This document shows positions 16,162 through 25,875 of a stretch of DNA of 64,000 nt, in pieces. The DNA is from Bacillota bacterium (lineage in GTDB: Bacteria; Bacillota; Clostridia; Oscillospirales; Oscillospiraceae). Location of the stretch: assembly GCA_023402075.1 (NCBI GenBank), contig JAEXCS010000025.1, positions 19,018-83,017 of the forward strand, given 5' to 3'. The notes beneath the pieces are model-generated. The model made no database searches. It was not told the origin of the DNA and saw only the letters and a list, made by a program, of their open reading frames with translations. The stretch's first letter is position 1. The number at the start of each line of letters is the position of its first letter. The translations under genes were made by a program, and so were the position numbers.

Positions 16162-17685
16162 TTACAAATAGCTCACTGCGGCGCGCTCTACCGCAAGGCC
16201 CGTGCAAAAGCGCTCCAGATAGGCACGAAAGCCTTGGACATCTTCTTCGTCCGGCGTTTGAACGGTGCCGGGGATTTCCTCGAAGATATCCCGCGCCAAA
16301 AATTCCATCAGCGTTCTTCCCTGCCCGTTATGAAGATACGCTGCCAGCAGCGCCATCCCGTAGGGTCCGCCCTCCCCAGCGGTTTCCATACAGGTGACGG
16401 GGGCGTTGCTGGCGGCGGCCAGATACCGCTGTCCTACCACCGGGGTCTTGAAAAGGCCTCCATGTCCCGTCAAGGTGTCGATCATCACGCCCTCAGACGC
16501 CAGAATGTCCATGCCGATTTTCAGGGTCGCCATGGTGGCGTAAAGCTGAGCGCGGAGAAAGTTAGCTAAAGTAAAGGCGCTTTCCGGACAGCGCACCACC
16601 ATGGGCCGCCCTGCATCCAGATGGGTAACGCCCTCCCCCGCCAGATAGTTATAGGTCAGCACGCCGCCGCAATCCGGGTCTCCCTCCATGCTCTTCTCGT
16701 ATAGCTTGGTAAAAAGCTGGTCGGTTGAAACAGAGGCTCCGAAAAGCTCCGCAGTCTCCCGCAGCACGCCCGCCCACGCATTCATATCACCCGTGCAGTT
16801 GTTGCAGTGCACCATAGCCACGGGCGCACCGCCGGGTGTCGTGACCATATCGATTTCCGGATAAACCTTGGAAAGCGGCTTTTCCAGAACCACCATGGAG
16901 AAAATAGACGTACCCGCGGAGACATTGCCCGTGCGGGGCGCCACAGCGTTGGTGGCCGCCATCCCGGTTCCGGCGTCCCCCTCAGGAGGGGCAAACGGAA
17001 TCCCCACAGGCAGCAACCCCTCCAGCAGGCGAGCACCCGCCTCAGTCAGCTCACCGGCAGGCGTTCCAGCCGGCAGCACGCGGGGCAGCAGGTCGCGGAT
17101 GCTCCATGGCTGCTCCGCCGTCAGCTGCTCGAATTTTCGAAGCATTTCTTCGTTGTAGCTGCGAATGGCGCTGTCAATGGGAAACATTCCGCTGGCCTCT
17201 CCAATACCCACGGCGTTCACGCCGGTGAGCATAAAATGGACATATCCTGCCAGGGTAGTAATATGGGCAATCTGCTCCACGTGGGGCTCTTGATTCAATA
17301 TCGCCTGATACAGGTGTGCGATGCTCCAGCGCTGGGGAATATTAAAGTCAAAAAGTGCCGTCAATTTCTCAGCCGCCTGGGCTGTCATGGTGTTCTGCCA
17401 TGTGCGGAACGGCGTCAGCAGCTTCCAATTTTGATCAAAAGCCAAATACCCGTGCATCATGGCGGAAATGCCCATGGCCTGCACCTGTCGACGGTCCTGA
17501 ATGCCGCCCAAAGCCGCTTTCAGTCCCGTCCAGACTTCTTCCAGCGGATACGTCCAGACTCCGTTTTCATAGCGACTTTTCCACGTGTAATCTCCGGAGG
17601 AAACAGGGATGCAGGCTGTGTTGACAGACACCGCCTTGATGCGGGTGGAGCCCAGCTCAATCCCGAGAAATGTATTCATACGCAC
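16162..17685 (-). CDS. FGGY-family carbohydrate kinase, probable L-ribulokinase
   Basis: 507 residues with the FGGY actin-like fold. It starts with the ATP/phosphate loop GIELGSTRIKAVSV; other motifs are GISAMMHGYLAFD, the GNVSAGTSIFSM region and the C-terminal adenosine loop HGGLFKTPVVGQ and GEGGPYGMALLA. It differs from E. coli AraB and resembles the ribulokinase-like type next to araA and araD in many Firmicutes. By context it phosphorylates L-ribulose. ATG at 17685 follows AGGAG by seven bases. The gene is between the permeases and araA. No symbol is given because subfamily specificity is inferred from neighbours. Confidence 0.85.
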   Translation of the reverse strand: MRMNTFLGIELGSTRIKAVSVNTACIPVSSGDYTWKSRYENGVWTYPLEEVWTGLKAALGGIQDRRQVQAMGISAMMHGYLAFDQNWKLLTPFRTWQNTMTAQAAEKLTALFDFNIPQRWSIAHLYQAILNQEPHVEQIAHITTLAGYVHFMLTGVNAVGIGEASGMFPIDSAIRSYNEEMLRKFEQLTAEQPWSIRDLLPRVLPAGTPAGELTEAGARLLEGLLPVGIPFAPPEGDAGTGMAATNAVAPRTGNVSAGTSIFSMVVLEKPLSKVYPEIDMVTTPGGAPVAMVHCNNCTGDMNAWAGVLRETAELFGASVSTDQLFTKLYEKSMEGDPDCGGVLTYNYLAGEGVTHLDAGRPMVVRCPESAFTLANFLRAQLYATMATLKIGMDILASEGVMIDTLTGHGGLFKTPVVGQRYLAAASNAPVTCMETAGEGGPYGMALLAAYLHNGQGRTLMEFLARDIFEEIPGTVQTPDEEDVQGFRAYLERFCTGLAVERAAVSYL

Positions 17686-17698
17686 AAGCTCCTTCCGC

Positions 17699-18757
17699 TT
17701 ACTGCTTGCTCTTATTTTTGCGCAGGAGAACCACGCTTTGAACCACCAGGAACAGGCAGATCATGGCCGCCACGGTGATGTTGGTCCACCACGCTTCGTC
17801 CAGTCCCAACGAGGAAACGATATTCTTAATGGTGCTCAAAGACAGCACGCCGAAAAATGTACCTGCAATGTTGCCCACTCCGCCGGTCAGCATCGTGCCG
17901 CCGATGATGGAGGAAGCAATGGCGTTCATCTCCGCTCCGCTGGCGTGAGAGGGAGAGCCGGAGCCAACGTGCAGGAAGTAGACAAAGCCGCCGATGCCTG
18001 CAAGCAGACCGCAGAGCAGATAGGCCATAAACTTGGTGCGCTTAACATTGATGCCCAGCATGTTGGCACTCTGCGTATTGCCGCCCACGGCGTAAAAATT
18101 GCGGCCCAGTCTGGTCCAGCGCAGCAGGCAAAACAGCAGGATTGCCGTGACCACAGCCACCACCACGCCGATTTCCACATAAGCGGGTACGTAAACTCCC
18201 AGCTTGTTGACGGAGCCCATCCCCGGCACATAGAGCCGAATGGCCTTCAGCGCCTTAAACGCTTCGTTTTCCACATTGAACTGAGTAGCATTGACGATGG
18301 TGGTCATTCCCTTGGCAAAGAACATACCCGCCAGCGTAACGATAAAGGGCTGAATCTCAAGATAAGAGATTAAAAATCCCTGAACGGCCCCGAACGCTAG
18401 CCCGATGCCCAGCGCCAGCAGAAGCGAGGTAAGCACGCTGCCGCCCTGATAGTCCAGATGGACGGCGCTGCTCATGCACACCAGCGCCGTCAGCGTACCC
18501 ACGGAGATGTCGATTCCCCCGGTGATCATAACGATGCTCATACCGCAGGAGAGAATGATGAGGCTGGCATTTTCGTTGAGAATGTTGAAAAAAGTCTGAG
18601 GCTTTAAAAAGCCGGAGCCAAGAAACAAAACGGCGCAGACATACATAGCGATAAATACGGAAATGGTAATCAGCAGAAGCAGGTTCGTGTCGGAGATACC
18701 GCCGCGGCTTTTCAGCCGGGGCGTCTTCCCCTTCGTCACAATACTTGCGGTCGGCAT
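17699..18757 (-). CDS. Sugar ABC permease, YjfF type
   Basis: 352 residues with about nine to ten membrane segments of the BPD_transp_2 (RbsC/AraH) family. The EAA-like cytoplasmic motif reads YAVGGNTQSANMLGINVKRTKF. The GGIDISVGT motif near residue 85 is typical. In E. coli YtfT and YjfF form a heterodimer that imports furanose sugars with YtfQ and YtfR; the same four-gene order occurs here. It starts two bases after the first permease. Given the ara genes downstream, the substrate is probably L-arabinose, perhaps its furanose form. Confidence 0.88.
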   Translation of the reverse strand: MPTASIVTKGKTPRLKSRGGISDTNLLLLITISVFIAMYVCAVLFLGSGFLKPQTFFNILNENASLIILSCGMSIVMITGGIDISVGTLTALVCMSSAVHLDYQGGSVLTSLLLALGIGLAFGAVQGFLISYLEIQPFIVTLAGMFFAKGMTTIVNATQFNVENEAFKALKAIRLYVPGMGSVNKLGVYVPAYVEIGVVVAVVTAILLFCLLRWTRLGRNFYAVGGNTQSANMLGINVKRTKFMAYLLCGLLAGIGGFVYFLHVGSGSPSHASGAEMNAIASSIIGGTMLTGGVGNIAGTFFGVLSLSTIKNIVSSLGLDEAWWTNITVAAMICLFLVVQSVVLLRKNKSKQ

Positions 18758-18758
18758 A

Positions 18759-19880
18759 TTAACCCACCTCCTTTGCGGGTTTTGCAGGCGAGAATCTCTT
18801 GACGAGAATCCCCAGTTTCTCCCGGACCACAGGCGCGCTCATAACCACCAGCAGAATAACCACGACGGCCTTATAAGCCGGCAGCGCACTGGACACCACA
18901 TTGAACTTGAACAGCGTGGTAGTGAGAAACTGAATGACGTACGCGCCCAGAATGGACGCAGTCATGTTGAATTTGCCGCCGCTGAGGGCGCTGCCGCCCA
19001 AAGCCACCGCCAAAATCGCATCCATTTCAATATCCTTGGCCACCACGGAGTAGTTAATGGTGGAAAAGCGACTGACCTTGATAAAGCCTGCCACCGCCAC
19101 ACAAAGCCCCATAATCACATAGGTGATAAACTTGATCATGGCGGGGTCAATGCCGTTGAGCCGGGAGGAATGGGCGTTGATGCCCACTGCTTGGGTATAC
19201 AGCCCCAAATTTGTAAATTTCAGCACCGCCGCAATGACAGCCATGCAGATCACGGCGATAAAGACCGGCGTAGGGATTGGAATGCCGGGAATAAAGTTTC
19301 CGAAATAGCCGAAGGTCGCATCGCTGATGATGGGCAGCTCGTTGTTGTTGATCCATGCGGCGATGGAGCGGCCCGCCGTGAACAAAATCAGCGTTGCAAC
19401 CATAGGCTGAATTTTAAAGTAGGCCACCAGTACGCCGTTGAAGGCACCAAAAAGCATGGATACAAGGCAGCACACCAGAAAAGCCACAATGATGGGGGCG
19501 TGGAGTGTCTCCGGTCGGGAGTCTGTTCCGCAAAGCACCCGCAGCACCACGCTGCCGCCGATGGCAATGGCGGCTCCCACGCTGATGTCCTGTCCGCCGG
19601 ATGCAGCCGTTACCAGCGTCATGCCGATGGCGAGGATTACCAGCTCGGAGGCATTGTCTAAAATCGTAATGAGATATCCTGAAAGAACGGGATTTCCGGC
19701 ACTGTTGTGATCCAATGAAATTGCAAAAAAGGATGGGTCGGCAATCAGATTGAATAGTACCAGAATCAGCAGCGCCGCAATGGGAATAAAAATCTGATGC
19801 CGGGTCAGGCGCGAGAAAAGCGAACCTGTTTTCACGCGCCCGGGCGGCGCCTGAATCGGTGTTTTCGTAGATGTCGTCAT
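18759..19880 (-). CDS. Sugar ABC permease, YtfT type
   Basis: 373 residues of the same RbsC/AraH permease family. It has a longer, polar N-terminus (TTSTKTPIQAPPGRVKTG) before the first membrane helix. Motifs include GGQDISVGAAIAIGGS and the ATPase contact loop TQAVGINAHSSRLNGID. It overlaps the ATPase gene by four bases (ATGA), so the two are translationally coupled. It forms the pore with the YjfF-type partner. Its specificity is judged from neighbours. Confidence 0.88.
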   Translation of the reverse strand: MTTSTKTPIQAPPGRVKTGSLFSRLTRHQIFIPIAALLILVLFNLIADPSFFAISLDHNSAGNPVLSGYLITILDNASELVILAIGMTLVTAASGGQDISVGAAIAIGGSVVLRVLCGTDSRPETLHAPIIVAFLVCCLVSMLFGAFNGVLVAYFKIQPMVATLILFTAGRSIAAWINNNELPIISDATFGYFGNFIPGIPIPTPVFIAVICMAVIAAVLKFTNLGLYTQAVGINAHSSRLNGIDPAMIKFITYVIMGLCVAVAGFIKVSRFSTINYSVVAKDIEMDAILAVALGGSALSGGKFNMTASILGAYVIQFLTTTLFKFNVVSSALPAYKAVVVILLVVMSAPVVREKLGILVKRFSPAKPAKEVG

Positions 19881-21394
19881 GAATTGTCACCTCCGGCGAT
19901 GGTCGTCATGATCTTGTTCTGCGTCAGGTCATCCCCGGTCAGTTCCCCCACCACTCTGCGGTCCCGCATCACAATCAGGCGGGAACAGGTGCGCAGCATT
20001 TCGTCGATTTCCGAGGAGATGAAGGTAACGCTCTTGCCCTGCGCGGCCAGCTTCAGCACCAGCTTTTGAATCTCCAGCTTGGTGCCGATGTCAATGCCCC
20101 GGGTAGGCTCGTCAAGGATCAGGCACACCGGGTTGGTCAGCAGCCAGCGGGCCAAAATGACCTTTTGCTGATTCCCTCCGGAGAGGGATTTGACCGGCGT
20201 ATCGGCGGAAGCCGTCTTGATGTCCAGCAGTTGAATGTACTCGTCAGCAAAGGCCTCGGCCTGTGCCTTGGAAAACGGGCGGAAGAAGCCCTTCATCACC
20301 TGAAGGGCCAGAATAATATTTTCCCGGACAGACAAATCGCCCACAATGCCGTCCCGCTTGCGGTCTTCGGGCAGATAGCCCACGCCCAGCTTCATCGCGT
20401 CCAAGGGCTTTGAAATCCGCACTTTTTTTCCATTCATGGAGATGGTGCCGCCGATGGTCCGGTCCGCGCCGAACAGCGCCCGGACACACTCGCTTCGGCC
20501 AGAGCCTAAAAGGCCCGTAAACCCGTTGACCTCGCCCTTTTGAATAGAGAAATCGAATGGCTTGATTCCCGCTGTGCTGACAAGCTGGGACGCTTCCATC
20601 ACGGGGATGCCCCCGGGGTCAAATCCAACCCGCGCATCCGCTTTTTTCACGCCGTCCAAGTCGTCCAGCTCCTTGCCCAGCATCTTGGAGACCAGCAAAA
20701 CCCGGGGCAAATCCTCTATGACATATTCGCCCACCAACTGTCCGTCCCGCAGGACGGTAATCCGGTCGCAGACCTCGTATACCTGATCCAGAAAATGCGT
20801 GACAAAGATAATGCCCACGCCTTTGGCTTTCAGGTCCAGCATCAGATGGAACAGCTTGGCGACCTCCTGCTCATCCAGAGAAGAAGTGGGTTCATCCAGA
20901 ATCAGCACCTTGCACTCCATGTCCACCGCACGGGCGATGGCCACCATCTGCTGCACGGCAATGGAGCAGCTTGCAAGCTGCTGCGTGGGACTTGCAGGGA
21001 TACCCAGCGTATCCAGCAGCGCGCCTGCGTCGCGGTTGATCTTTTTCCAATTTGTCAGCCTGTTTTTTGTCCGCCCAATGTACATGTTTTCCGCCACGCT
21101 TAGGTTCGGGCAGAGGGTGATCTCCTGATAGACCGTGCTAATACCCATTTCCTGCGCGTCCTGCGGAGATTTGATGGCAGCAGAGCCGTCATATCCGCGA
21201 ATGTAAATGGTTCCTTCATCCTTCGGGTACACACCCGTAAGGACCTTGATCAATGTGGATTTTCCCGCCCCGTTTTCGCCCATCAGCGCATGGATTTCCC
21301 CTTCGCGCAGGGTAAAGTCCACATCTTGCAGGGCGCGTACGCCCGGAAAGTTTTTGCAGATACCGCGCAGTTCCAATACGGCGCCCTCTTGCAT
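19877..21394 (-). CDS. Sugar ABC ATP-binding protein with two ABC domains, YtfR/AraG type
   Basis: About 505 residues carrying two ABC domains. The first has Walker A GENGAGKS, Walker B VLILDEPTSSLD and an ASCSIAVQQMVAIARA signature region. The second has GLLGSGRSE in place of Walker A, signature LSGGNQQK and Walker B LILDEPTRGID, as usual for the CUT2 class where the second site is degenerate. It powers sugar uptake with the two permeases. ATG 21394 (MQEGAVLELRGI) is chosen because it aligns with family starts and has GGAGG about 10 bases upstream; 24 more residues are open upstream. Confidence 0.9.
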   Translation of the reverse strand: MQEGAVLELRGICKNFPGVRALQDVDFTLREGEIHALMGENGAGKSTLIKVLTGVYPKDEGTIYIRGYDGSAAIKSPQDAQEMGISTVYQEITLCPNLSVAENMYIGRTKNRLTNWKKINRDAGALLDTLGIPASPTQQLASCSIAVQQMVAIARAVDMECKVLILDEPTSSLDEQEVAKLFHLMLDLKAKGVGIIFVTHFLDQVYEVCDRITVLRDGQLVGEYVIEDLPRVLLVSKMLGKELDDLDGVKKADARVGFDPGGIPVMEASQLVSTAGIKPFDFSIQKGEVNGFTGLLGSGRSECVRALFGADRTIGGTISMNGKKVRISKPLDAMKLGVGYLPEDRKRDGIVGDLSVRENIILALQVMKGFFRPFSKAQAEAFADEYIQLLDIKTASADTPVKSLSGGNQQKVILARWLLTNPVCLILDEPTRGIDIGTKLEIQKLVLKLAAQGKSVTFISSEIDEMLRTCSRLIVMRDRRVVGELTGDDLTQNKIMTTIAGGDNS

Positions 21395-21438
21395 AGCTTC
21401 TTCGCCTCCAGTCAAGGATGAGATATTTGAAGATAAAA

Positions 21439-21494
21439 GGGCGCGCGGCGCGGCTACAAGGATCAAGCATCCAAATATGCCGTACCGCGCGCCC
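21439..21494 (-). other. Intercistronic stem-loop after the sugar-binding gene
   Basis: Arms GGGCGCGCGG and CCGCGCGCCC form a 10-base-pair stem with a long loop between the binding-protein and ATPase genes. There is no T run. Such hairpins stabilise the upstream message, so the binding protein is made in excess. Confidence 0.6.
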
Positions 21495-21525
21495 GGGTTT
21501 ATTTAGGATTTAACGCTGCCGAAGC

Positions 21526-22542
21526 TTAGATGCCGTAGGTGTCCACGTCGGCCTGCGTGATGGTGGAGGCGTCAAAGCCCTTCTCATCCATGATGACCAC
21601 CTTCTGGGCGGGGGCGTTGCCCTTCTCCAGCTCGTGGATGATGTCGTTGATGTAAGAAGCCTGGAAGGGGTTGCACTGTCCGTCATAGTTCCAGTTGCCG
21701 GCCAGCAGCTCTTCAAGGGCCCACTTGTTGCAGTCGAAGCCCATGATGATGACGTCGCCGTTCACGCCGTGAGAAATGTTTGCCTTGTCCAGCGCAGCCA
21801 CAGCACCCTTGGCCATGTCGTCGTTCTCAGCGTAAATGACGTTGAAGGACTTGCCGGAATCGATGACAGACTGCACGATCTGCTGTGCGGTTTCCGCATT
21901 CCACTCGGCTGTCTGCTGGGTAATCATGTTCCAGTTATCGTTGGCGGCCACCATCTCGTCTAGCGCACCAGTGCGCCCGATCTGTGCGGCAGAGCCCATC
22001 ACGCCCTGAATATGGATGACGTTATATGTATCCAGCTTCTGACCGGCCAACCAGTCCACTGCGGTTTGGCCTTCCTTGGCCATATCAGAGACGATGGAGG
22101 CCACATACAGGCTTTCGTCAGCGTCAATGGTACGGTCGAACAGAATTACCTGAATTCCGGCGGCCTGCGCATCCTGAAGGACAGAATCCCAGCCGGAGGT
22201 ACCGGCCGCGGAGATCAGCAGATAATCCACCTCGTCCTGAATGAACTTCTGGGCGGCGGCAATCTGCTCGTCATTTTTCAGGCTGTATGCAAAGGACGCC
22301 TCGTAGCCGTTGGCCTCGGTAAAGGTAGCCTTCATGTCCTTATCGTTGGCGGTGCGGTAGCCGGATTCGTTGGGGTCGTTGTTGATGATGCCGACTTTGA
22401 TCAGGTCGCTGCCGCCCTCGAGGGCGGCGGAGGCGCTGCCGGCGGAACCGGCGCTTCCGGCGGGAGCCCCACCGTTGCCGCCACAAGCGGCCAGAGCGAC
22501 AACCATGCACAGAGACAATGCAAGACTAAGCAACTTTTTCAT
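21526..22542 (-). CDS. Sugar-binding lipoprotein, YtfQ type
   Basis: 338 residues: signal peptide with lipobox LAAC, a Gly/Ala/Ser linker, then a type I periplasmic-binding fold (IKVGIINNDPNESGYRTAND, TSGWDSVLQDAQAAGIQVILFDRTID, HIQGVMGSAAQIGRTGALDE, YAENDDMAKGAVAALD). These segments match YtfQ, which binds galactofuranose; related clostridial proteins bind arabinose. It is the first gene of the arabinose operon and, as is usual, is followed by an mRNA-stabilising hairpin. It is a paralogue of the lipoprotein at 27308-28297. Confidence 0.9.
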   Translation of the reverse strand: MKKLLSLALSLCMVVALAACGGNGGAPAGSAGSAGSASAALEGGSDLIKVGIINNDPNESGYRTANDKDMKATFTEANGYEASFAYSLKNDEQIAAAQKFIQDEVDYLLISAAGTSGWDSVLQDAQAAGIQVILFDRTIDADESLYVASIVSDMAKEGQTAVDWLAGQKLDTYNVIHIQGVMGSAAQIGRTGALDEMVAANDNWNMITQQTAEWNAETAQQIVQSVIDSGKSFNVIYAENDDMAKGAVAALDKANISHGVNGDVIIMGFDCNKWALEELLAGNWNYDGQCNPFQASYINDIIHELEKGNAPAQKVVIMDEKGFDASTITQADVDTYGI

Positions 22543-22688
22543 GTTTCATCCTCACTTTCATTTCATCGCGTTTCATGCGGTACGAAAACCGTCATCCGGA
22601 AGTACTTCCTTCTTCCGTCGGGCTTTCTTGTCTGCATTAAACCTGATTCCGGGCATAAAGTCAATATGCGTTTGTGCTATTTTACCAT

Positions 22689-22704
22689 ATTTGTATGCAT
22701 AAAC
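22689..22704 (-). promoter_or_regulatory. Candidate AraR operator
   Basis: ATTTGTATGCATAAAC resembles the Bacillus AraR box (ATTTGT-N-CGTACAAAT) in its first half and centre. A second, weaker copy (AAACATCATACAAG region, about 22727-22742) lies 40 bases away. Both are in the upstream region of the arabinose operon, about 150-200 bases before ytfQ-like ATG. Paired AraR boxes would allow cooperative repression. Confidence 0.4.
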
Positions 22705-23013
22705 AAAACAAATTTAACATAAATAAACAAACATCATACAAGTTTTGAAATTCAATCGCTTTCCAGTGCAATTTTGTTTAATATTTTACGATAAAAGAGT
22801 TTGTTTGTTCAATATTTTATGATTTCCTCCAAGAACCTTTTTGCGGGGACAGGCATACATACTTGCCCATCCGGGGCTGAAAGGCAGACACTTCTTTTTG
22901 AAAAGTGGATTATTTTATGATTGGCATGTCCACTTTTTTGTACAACAGGAAGAAATGTTTAAATATTTGTATTGTGCACATTGTAAATATCAGAAAAAAA
23001 TTAACTTTATTTT

Positions 23014-23043
23014 TTGGACATATTGTGGAGTGTTTGGTATAAT
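23014..23043 (+). promoter_or_regulatory. Promoter of the araR-like gene
   Basis: TTGGAC (23014-23019) and a perfect TATAAT (23038-23043) are separated by 18 bases, about 34 bases before the start codon. Confidence 0.65.
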
Positions 23044-23076
23044 CAACCTATCGATCATAGTGACAGAGGTGGAAAC

Positions 23077-24147
23077 ATGGCATCAAAATACAGTGTTTTG
23101 GCCGGTATTCTGCGGGAAGAGCTGCTCCACGGGGGCATCTCAGGCGGCTACAAATTTCCCACGGAAGCAGAACTGGCCCGGCGATACCGGATGAGTCGGC
23201 AGACCGTGCGGCACGCGATTCAGCTTCTGGCGGAGGAGGGGCTTGTGGCAACCCGGCAGGGCAGCGGCATCTACGCCACCGGAAAGCCCGTGGATATTGC
23301 CTCCCGGCAGGTTGCGGTGATCACATCCTTTCTGGACGACTACATTTTTCCCACCGTTCTCCATGACGCGCAAACCGTTTTTGCACAGGAAGGCTATTCC
23401 ACGCTGGTATTTTCCACGGAGAATGAAGTCATGCGGGAACGGGAAATTCTATGCAAACTGCTTTTGGAGCCGGTTCGGGGAATTTTGGTGGAGGGCGCGA
23501 AAACCGCCCTGCCCAATCCCAACATCGACCTGTATCAAAAGCTTCGTCAGGCGGACATCCCCATCGTTTTTCTCCATGGGGCCTATTCTGAATTGACCGG
23601 TGTGCCCTGTGTCTCGGACGACAATTATGGCGGAGGCTATCAGCTTGCCCGCTATCTCATCGGAAAGGGCCATAAAAATATTGCAGGGATTTTTAAATGC
23701 GACGATATTCAGGGGCCTCAGCGCTATCACGGCGTGGTCTGCGCCTTGCGGGACGCGGGCCTTCCCATTCACGACGACAGCTTCCGCTGGTATGATACTC
23801 ACGACCGGGCCGTGCTGCTGGACCGGCGCGATCCCCAGCTTCTAAAACGCTTTTGGGAATCCCGTTCGTCTGCTGCCACGGCTGTGATCTGCTATAATGA
23901 TGAAATCGCCCATTTGCTGGTGCAGGCGCTGCTTTCCATGAAGATCAGCGTTCCGGAGGATATGGCTGTTGTCAGCTTTGACAACAGCTATTACAGTCAG
24001 ATCGGCTCCACACCCATCACCTCTTTGTGCCATAGAAACAATAAAATGGGACGTGTCGCTGCGGAGCAGCTAATTCATATGTTTCAGGGCGCGGGCGGTT
24101 CCTCTCATGCGCTGGCCTGGGAGCTGATAGAGCGAACCAGCGGCTAA
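23077..24147 (+). CDS. araR: AraR-type transcriptional repressor (GntR HTH plus LacI-type sensor)
   Basis: 356 residues. Residues 1-70 are a GntR winged helix (FPTEAELARRYRMSRQTVRHAI, then QGSGIYAT), and residues about 80-355 are a LacI/periplasmic-binding sensor domain (SFLDDYIFPTVLHDAQ, CYNDEIAHLLVQALL, VVSFDNSYYSQIG). This chimera defines AraR, which binds L-arabinose and releases its operator. ATG 23077 follows AGAGGTGG and matches family starts. It is divergent from the arabinose operon, which it most likely represses. A two-component pair follows 100 bases later, so two layers of control may exist. Confidence 0.88.
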   Translation: MASKYSVLAGILREELLHGGISGGYKFPTEAELARRYRMSRQTVRHAIQLLAEEGLVATRQGSGIYATGKPVDIASRQVAVITSFLDDYIFPTVLHDAQTVFAQEGYSTLVFSTENEVMREREILCKLLLEPVRGILVEGAKTALPNPNIDLYQKLRQADIPIVFLHGAYSELTGVPCVSDDNYGGGYQLARYLIGKGHKNIAGIFKCDDIQGPQRYHGVVCALRDAGLPIHDDSFRWYDTHDRAVLLDRRDPQLLKRFWESRSSAATAVICYNDEIAHLLVQALLSMKISVPEDMAVVSFDNSYYSQIGSTPITSLCHRNNKMGRVAAEQLIHMFQGAGGSSHALAWELIERTSG

Positions 24148-24252
24148 CGGACGCGGCTAACGCTTGCATTTTGAAACCGCAATGGAAGTTTTCCGCCGGA
24201 TATGGTATGCTGTAAAAAAAGGCGACGGGAACCGTCCGGAGGAGGGAACGCT

Positions 24253-25875
24253 TTGCTGCGCGTATTTTTGGTGGAGGACGAAAGCATTATCCGCGAGACA
24301 CTGCGGGACACGGTGCCTTGGGGCCAGTATGGATATATGTTTGCCGGGGAAGCAGGCGACGGCGAAATTGCCCTGCCCATGATTCGCCAGGCAAAGCCGG
24401 ACGTGCTGATTACCGACATCCGGATGCCCTTTATGGACGGGCTGGCCCTGAGCAAGCTGGTCCTCAGCGAGCTGCCAAAAACGAAGGTCATCATTATCTC
24501 CGGGTATGACGACTTTGAATATGCCCATCAGGCCATTGACATCGGCGTGGAGCAGTTTCTGCTCAAGCCCATCACCAAAAGCAAGCTTCTGGAGGTGCTG
24601 GAGCATATCCGCGAAAAGCTTGAGAGCGAGCGGGCACAGGGCGGCTTTATGACCCAATTCCACGTGGAAGCGCAGGAATACGAGCAATACGCCCGCCGCC
24701 GCTTTTTTGAGCAGGTGGTGGCCGGGCAGCTTTCTATCCAGCAGATTTACGAGCAGGCCGACCGGCTGGATCTGGACCTGCGCGCCCAGTGCTATACCAT
24801 TGCATTTTTCTCCATTCTGCCGGAAAAGCCCGGTGAAACAGAGCATTATTCGGAGCCGGGGGCGCAGATTCGGGATGCGCTGCTGGAGCACTTTCTGAAA
24901 TATCCGGAATATATTCTCCTGCGCTGGAACCTGACCACCTATGCCGTGCTGCTCAAAGGGGATACCGCCCGGATGCCGGACTATATACGGCGGTGCATCG
25001 GCACCGTCCAAAGCCGGTATGAGACAGGCTCGCCCGGAATGAGCTGGTATGTGGCGGTGGGAACGCCCACGCAGCGGCTAAGTACGCTGCCTGCCTGCTT
25101 TGAAGAGGTATCCCGCCTGTGGGCGTACCGGCACATTCTGCCGGAGCGGCACGTTTTGACGAAGGACACGGTGGACTTTTTTGTGGACACCGGGGGCGGC
25201 GGAAACTTGACGCAGCTGGACGCGGCCAAGGTCAATCCCTCCATTTTGCTGGGCGTGATGCGCAGCGCCGGTGTGGAGGAGATTCCCAGCTTTGTTGACG
25301 AATATCTGGGCGGCATGGCGGAGGCGCTGGAATCAAAGCCCTTTTGCCAGTATCTCATGCTCAGCGCCCGCTTCACCGCCGCGGAGTACGCACAGACGCT
25401 GGGCTGCGATCAGGGGGCGTTTTTAGAAAGTCTCGGCTGTCTGGAACAGGTTGGCCGAAACGTCACGACGGAGGAGTTGAAAGAATACCTGCGGGAGGTC
25501 TTGATTGCTGCGGCGGACCTGCGGGACAAAACCTCCAACCGCCAGTACCACGGTCTTTTGCAGCAAGCGGTTCGTTATCTGGAACAGCACTATATGGAAA
25601 ACGATCTGTCGCTGAACCGGGTGGCGCAGCAGGTGAATATCAGCCCCAATTACCTTTCCGCCGTGTTCAGTCAGGAGATGGGCTGCACCCTGACGGAATA
25701 TCTGACGGAAAAGCGAATGGAAAAAGCGCGGGAGCTGCTGCGCTCCACTGCAAAGCGCTCCGGAGAAATCGCGTTTGAGGTGGGGTACAAGGACCCCCAC
25801 TATTTCAGCTTCCTCTTCAAAAAATCGCAGGGCTGCACCCCGCGGGACTACCGCGCCGGGAGGGGCAAGGCATGA
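24253..25875 (+). CDS. YesN-type response regulator (REC plus AraC HTH)
   Basis: 540 residues from a TTG start at 24253, which follows GGAGG by seven bases; the frame upstream has no family likeness. Residues 1-120 form a receiver (LVEDESIIRET, phospho-acceptor Asp in DVLITDIRMPFMDG, Lys in FLLKPITK). A middle region of about 290 residues lacks clear motifs. The last 100 residues are an AraC HTH (NRVAQQVNISPNYLSAVFSQEMG, then AFEVGYKDPHYFSFLFKKSQG). It should activate sugar genes when phosphorylated by the YesM-type kinase, whose gene overlaps its stop by four bases. Confidence 0.9.
   Translation: MLRVFLVEDESIIRETLRDTVPWGQYGYMFAGEAGDGEIALPMIRQAKPDVLITDIRMPFMDGLALSKLVLSELPKTKVIIISGYDDFEYAHQAIDIGVEQFLLKPITKSKLLEVLEHIREKLESERAQGGFMTQFHVEAQEYEQYARRRFFEQVVAGQLSIQQIYEQADRLDLDLRAQCYTIAFFSILPEKPGETEHYSEPGAQIRDALLEHFLKYPEYILLRWNLTTYAVLLKGDTARMPDYIRRCIGTVQSRYETGSPGMSWYVAVGTPTQRLSTLPACFEEVSRLWAYRHILPERHVLTKDTVDFFVDTGGGGNLTQLDAAKVNPSILLGVMRSAGVEEIPSFVDEYLGGMAEALESKPFCQYLMLSARFTAAEYAQTLGCDQGAFLESLGCLEQVGRNVTTEELKEYLREVLIAAADLRDKTSNRQYHGLLQQAVRYLEQHYMENDLSLNRVAQQVNISPNYLSAVFSQEMGCTLTEYLTEKRMEKARELLRSTAKRSGEIAFEVGYKDPHYFSFLFKKSQGCTPRDYRAGRGKA

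Larger units (their letters stand above)
22543..23076. other. Divergent intergenic control region of the arabinose regulon
   Basis: This AT-rich region lies between the arabinose import operon (minus) and araR (plus). It contains the AraR-like boxes, several GTTTGTTT-type repeats, a possible hairpin AAAAGTGGA/TCCACTTTT at 22901-22937 with a following T run (plus strand), and the araR promoter. I saw no gene in it. Confidence 0.55.

Noticed and set aside
16162..17685. Kinase as xylulokinase or gluconate kinase
   Set aside because: The FGGY family alone does not decide, but the neighbours araA and araD make ribulokinase far more likely.
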